A stretch of DNA of 7,882 nt, from positions 1 to 7,882 of the forward strand of contig CAZVPD010000164.1 in NCBI GenBank assembly GCA_964628455.1, given 5' to 3'. A program made the position numbers and the translations under genes. Below the pieces are notes generated by a model. The model ran no database searches, was not told the DNA's origin, and saw only the letters and a program-made list of their open reading frames with translations. Source of the DNA: JAQVWU01 sp964628455 (GTDB lineage Bacteria; Bacillota; Clostridia; Oscillospirales; CAG-272). Below, piece after piece: positions 6,433 through 7,882 of this stretch; positions within the stretch are counted from its first letter, which is position 1; every line of letters starts with the position of its first letter.

Positions 6433-7882
6433 TTGTCACGATACATTATGGCGCTTGATCAGGGGACCACAAGTTCGCGGTGCATCCTGTTCGACGGTGA
6501 AAAACCGATAGCCTCCGCGCAGAATGAATTCAGGCAGATCTATCCCCGTGCGGGCTGGGTTGAGCATTCGCCTTATGATATCTGGGAGTCGCAGTACGGG
6601 GCGGCGCGGGAAGCGCTGCGGCGTTCCGGGCTGGCTGCGAATGAGATCTCCGCTATCGGCATTACAAACCAGCGTGAAACGACGCTGGTATGGGACCGAA
6701 AAACAGGAGAACCGTTATACAACGCCATTGTATGGCAGTGCCGCAGAACTTCGCAGGTCTGCGAAAAACTGAAAAGATCCGGTGCGGAGGACATGATCCG
6801 GTCAAAGACCGGACTGGTGATCGACGCGTATTTTTCGGCAACCAAACTGATGTGGCTGCTTGAAAACGTTCCCGGACTTCGTGAGCGCGCCGAAGCGGGA
6901 GAAGTGGCGTTCGGCACGCCCGACACGTGGCTTGTCTGGATGCTGACCGCCGGCCGGCTTCATATAACCGATTATACCAACGCCTCGAGGACCATGCTTT
7001 TCAATATCGGAAGCCTTTCATGGGATGCCGACCTTTTGAGTCTGTTCAACATACCCCGCTGCATGCTGCCGGAGGTTGTTCCGTCCTCCGGTCTTGCGGG
7101 ATTTACGTCTCCCGAGCTTTTCGGCTGCGCCATCCCCATCGCCGGCATAGCGGGAGACCAGCAGGCAGCCCTTTTCGGACAGAAATGCAGGTATGCGGGC
7201 AGCGCCAAAAACACATACGGAACCGGCTGCTTCATGCTTATGAACGTGGGAGACAAACCGGTCTTTTCGGCAAACGGTCTGTTGACGACCGTCGCCTGCG
7301 GACGGGAAGGGAAACCTGCTTATGCTCTGGAAGGTTCTGTCTTTTCCGCGGGCAGCGCGGTCCAGTGGCTTCGCGATGAAATGAAGCTGATCTCGTCCGC
7401 TTCGGAAAGCGAAGCGGCGGCAAGATCGGTCGAAGACACCCTGGGTGTATACATGGTCCCCGCTTTTACGGGACTCGGTGCCCCATACTGGAATTCCGAC
7501 GCCCGGGGTCTCATATGCGGACTGACGCGCGGAGCCGGCAGGAACCATATCATCCGTGCGGTGCTGGAATCGATCGCATATCAGACGGCGGACATACTCG
7601 CGCTGATGGAACGCGAGACCGGCATACGGCTCGATGCGCTTCGGGTGGACGGCGGCGCTTCCTCCAATGATTTTCTGATGCAGTTCCAGGCGGATATCAT
7701 AGGACGCTGCGTGGAACGTCCCGCCTGTGTCGAATCGACCGCGCTCGGAGCGGCCTGCCTGGCCTTGTCGGCCGCGGGGTGCGGCGATGCCGTTTCGGAA
7801 CCCGATGCCCCCGACGTGTTCAGGCCTTCTATGGCAGGCGCAAAACGTGAAGCTCTTCTCGCCGGATGGCACGAAGCGGTCT
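6433..7882 (+). CDS. glpK: Glycerol kinase, 3' end beyond window (partial), TTG start
   Basis: A cytosolic FGGY-family kinase converting glycerol and ATP to glycerol 3-phosphate. The 483 visible codons are about 10-20 short of the usual 495-505. Motifs: phosphate-binding ALDQGTTSSR (7-16), glycerol-binding GITNQRET (76-83) and DAYFSATK (131-138, where Ala132 replaces the usual Pro), PDTWLVW (163-169), catalytic AGIAGDQQAALFGQ with Asp242, NTYGTGCFMLMN (260-271), FTGLGAPYW (345-353) and VDGGASSNDFLMQFQAD (405-421). Start: TTG at 6433 has GAGGG (6421-6425) 7 nt upstream and gives MSRYIMALDQG, aligning with known GlpK N-termini. The first ATG (6448) is too far from that site. The fructose-bisphosphate loop of the E. 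coli enzyme is absent, and Glu228 sits where Gram-positive GlpKs carry the HPr-phosphorylated His. No confident promoter is seen. No glpF lies upstream; downstream is outside the window. Confidence 0.96.
   Translation, partial: MSRYIMALDQGTTSSRCILFDGEKPIASAQNEFRQIYPRAGWVEHSPYDIWESQYGAAREALRRSGLAANEISAIGITNQRETTLVWDRKTGEPLYNAIVWQCRRTSQVCEKLKRSGAEDMIRSKTGLVIDAYFSATKLMWLLENVPGLRERAEAGEVAFGTPDTWLVWMLTAGRLHITDYTNASRTMLFNIGSLSWDADLLSLFNIPRCMLPEVVPSSGLAGFTSPELFGCAIPIAGIAGDQQAALFGQKCRYAGSAKNTYGTGCFMLMNVGDKPVFSANGLLTTVACGREGKPAYALEGSVFSAGSAVQWLRDEMKLISSASESEAAARSVEDTLGVYMVPAFTGLGAPYWNSDARGLICGLTRGAGRNHIIRAVLESIAYQTADILALMERETGIRLDALRVDGGASSNDFLMQFQADIIGRCVERPACVESTALGAACLALSAAGCGDAVSEPDAPDVFRPSMAGAKREALLAGWHEAV

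Noticed and set aside
7018..7872. A 284-codon minus-strand open frame inside glpK
   Set aside because: The sense frame is unmistakable glycerol kinase through the same interval, and the antisense translation resembles no domain.

Overview
The window looks like ordinary chromosome from a Gram-positive-type anaerobe, most plausibly an uncultured member of Bacillota/Clostridia. Reasons: moderately GC-rich coding DNA with AT-rich promoters, strong Shine-Dalgarno sites, near-perfect sigma-A-type promoters, and Clostridia-like GuaB, TlyA, lipid-kinase and GlpK proteins. The taxonomic call is inference from protein style, not from a search. I see no phage, transposon, CRISPR array, tRNA or rRNA.

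Layout, left to right. (1) guaB (IMP dehydrogenase) runs leftward off the left edge from 1366, behind a perfect TTGACA/TATAAT promoter at 1408-1437. (2) A 259-bp divergent gap leads into a rightward gene for a sugar-phosphate isomerase/epimerase-type TIM barrel (1626-2432). Its leader can form a 12-bp hairpin over the ribosome-binding site, with an alternative pairing upstream. (3) A bidirectional terminator (2443-2481) separates it from a convergent FAD-dependent oxidoreductase gene (2481-3803, minus). (4) Divergent from that is a diacylglycerol-kinase-family lipid kinase (3918-4793, plus). (5) It ends 2 bp from a leftward two-gene unit: tlyA (6330 to 5506), then a class-I glutamine-amidotransferase-like hydrolase of the PuuD/peptidase C26 family (5491 to 4796). 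This unit is driven by a perfect 17-bp-spaced promoter at 6388-6416. (6) Divergent from tlyA, glpK (glycerol kinase) starts at a TTG codon at 6433 and runs off the right edge about 10-20 codons short of its usual end.

The genes do not form one pathway. They cover purine synthesis (GuaB), rRNA methylation (TlyA), glycerol entry (GlpK) and lipid phosphorylation (Dgk-like); GlpK and the lipid kinase could both bear on glycerolipid metabolism. The TIM-barrel protein and the FAD oxidoreductase are the least understood; their substrates cannot be read from sequence.

I did not find a convincing undescribed multi-gene system. The most useful leads are the RBS-sequestering leader at 1531-1616, the loss of the usual regulatory sites in GlpK, and the orphan enzyme pair at 1626-3803.
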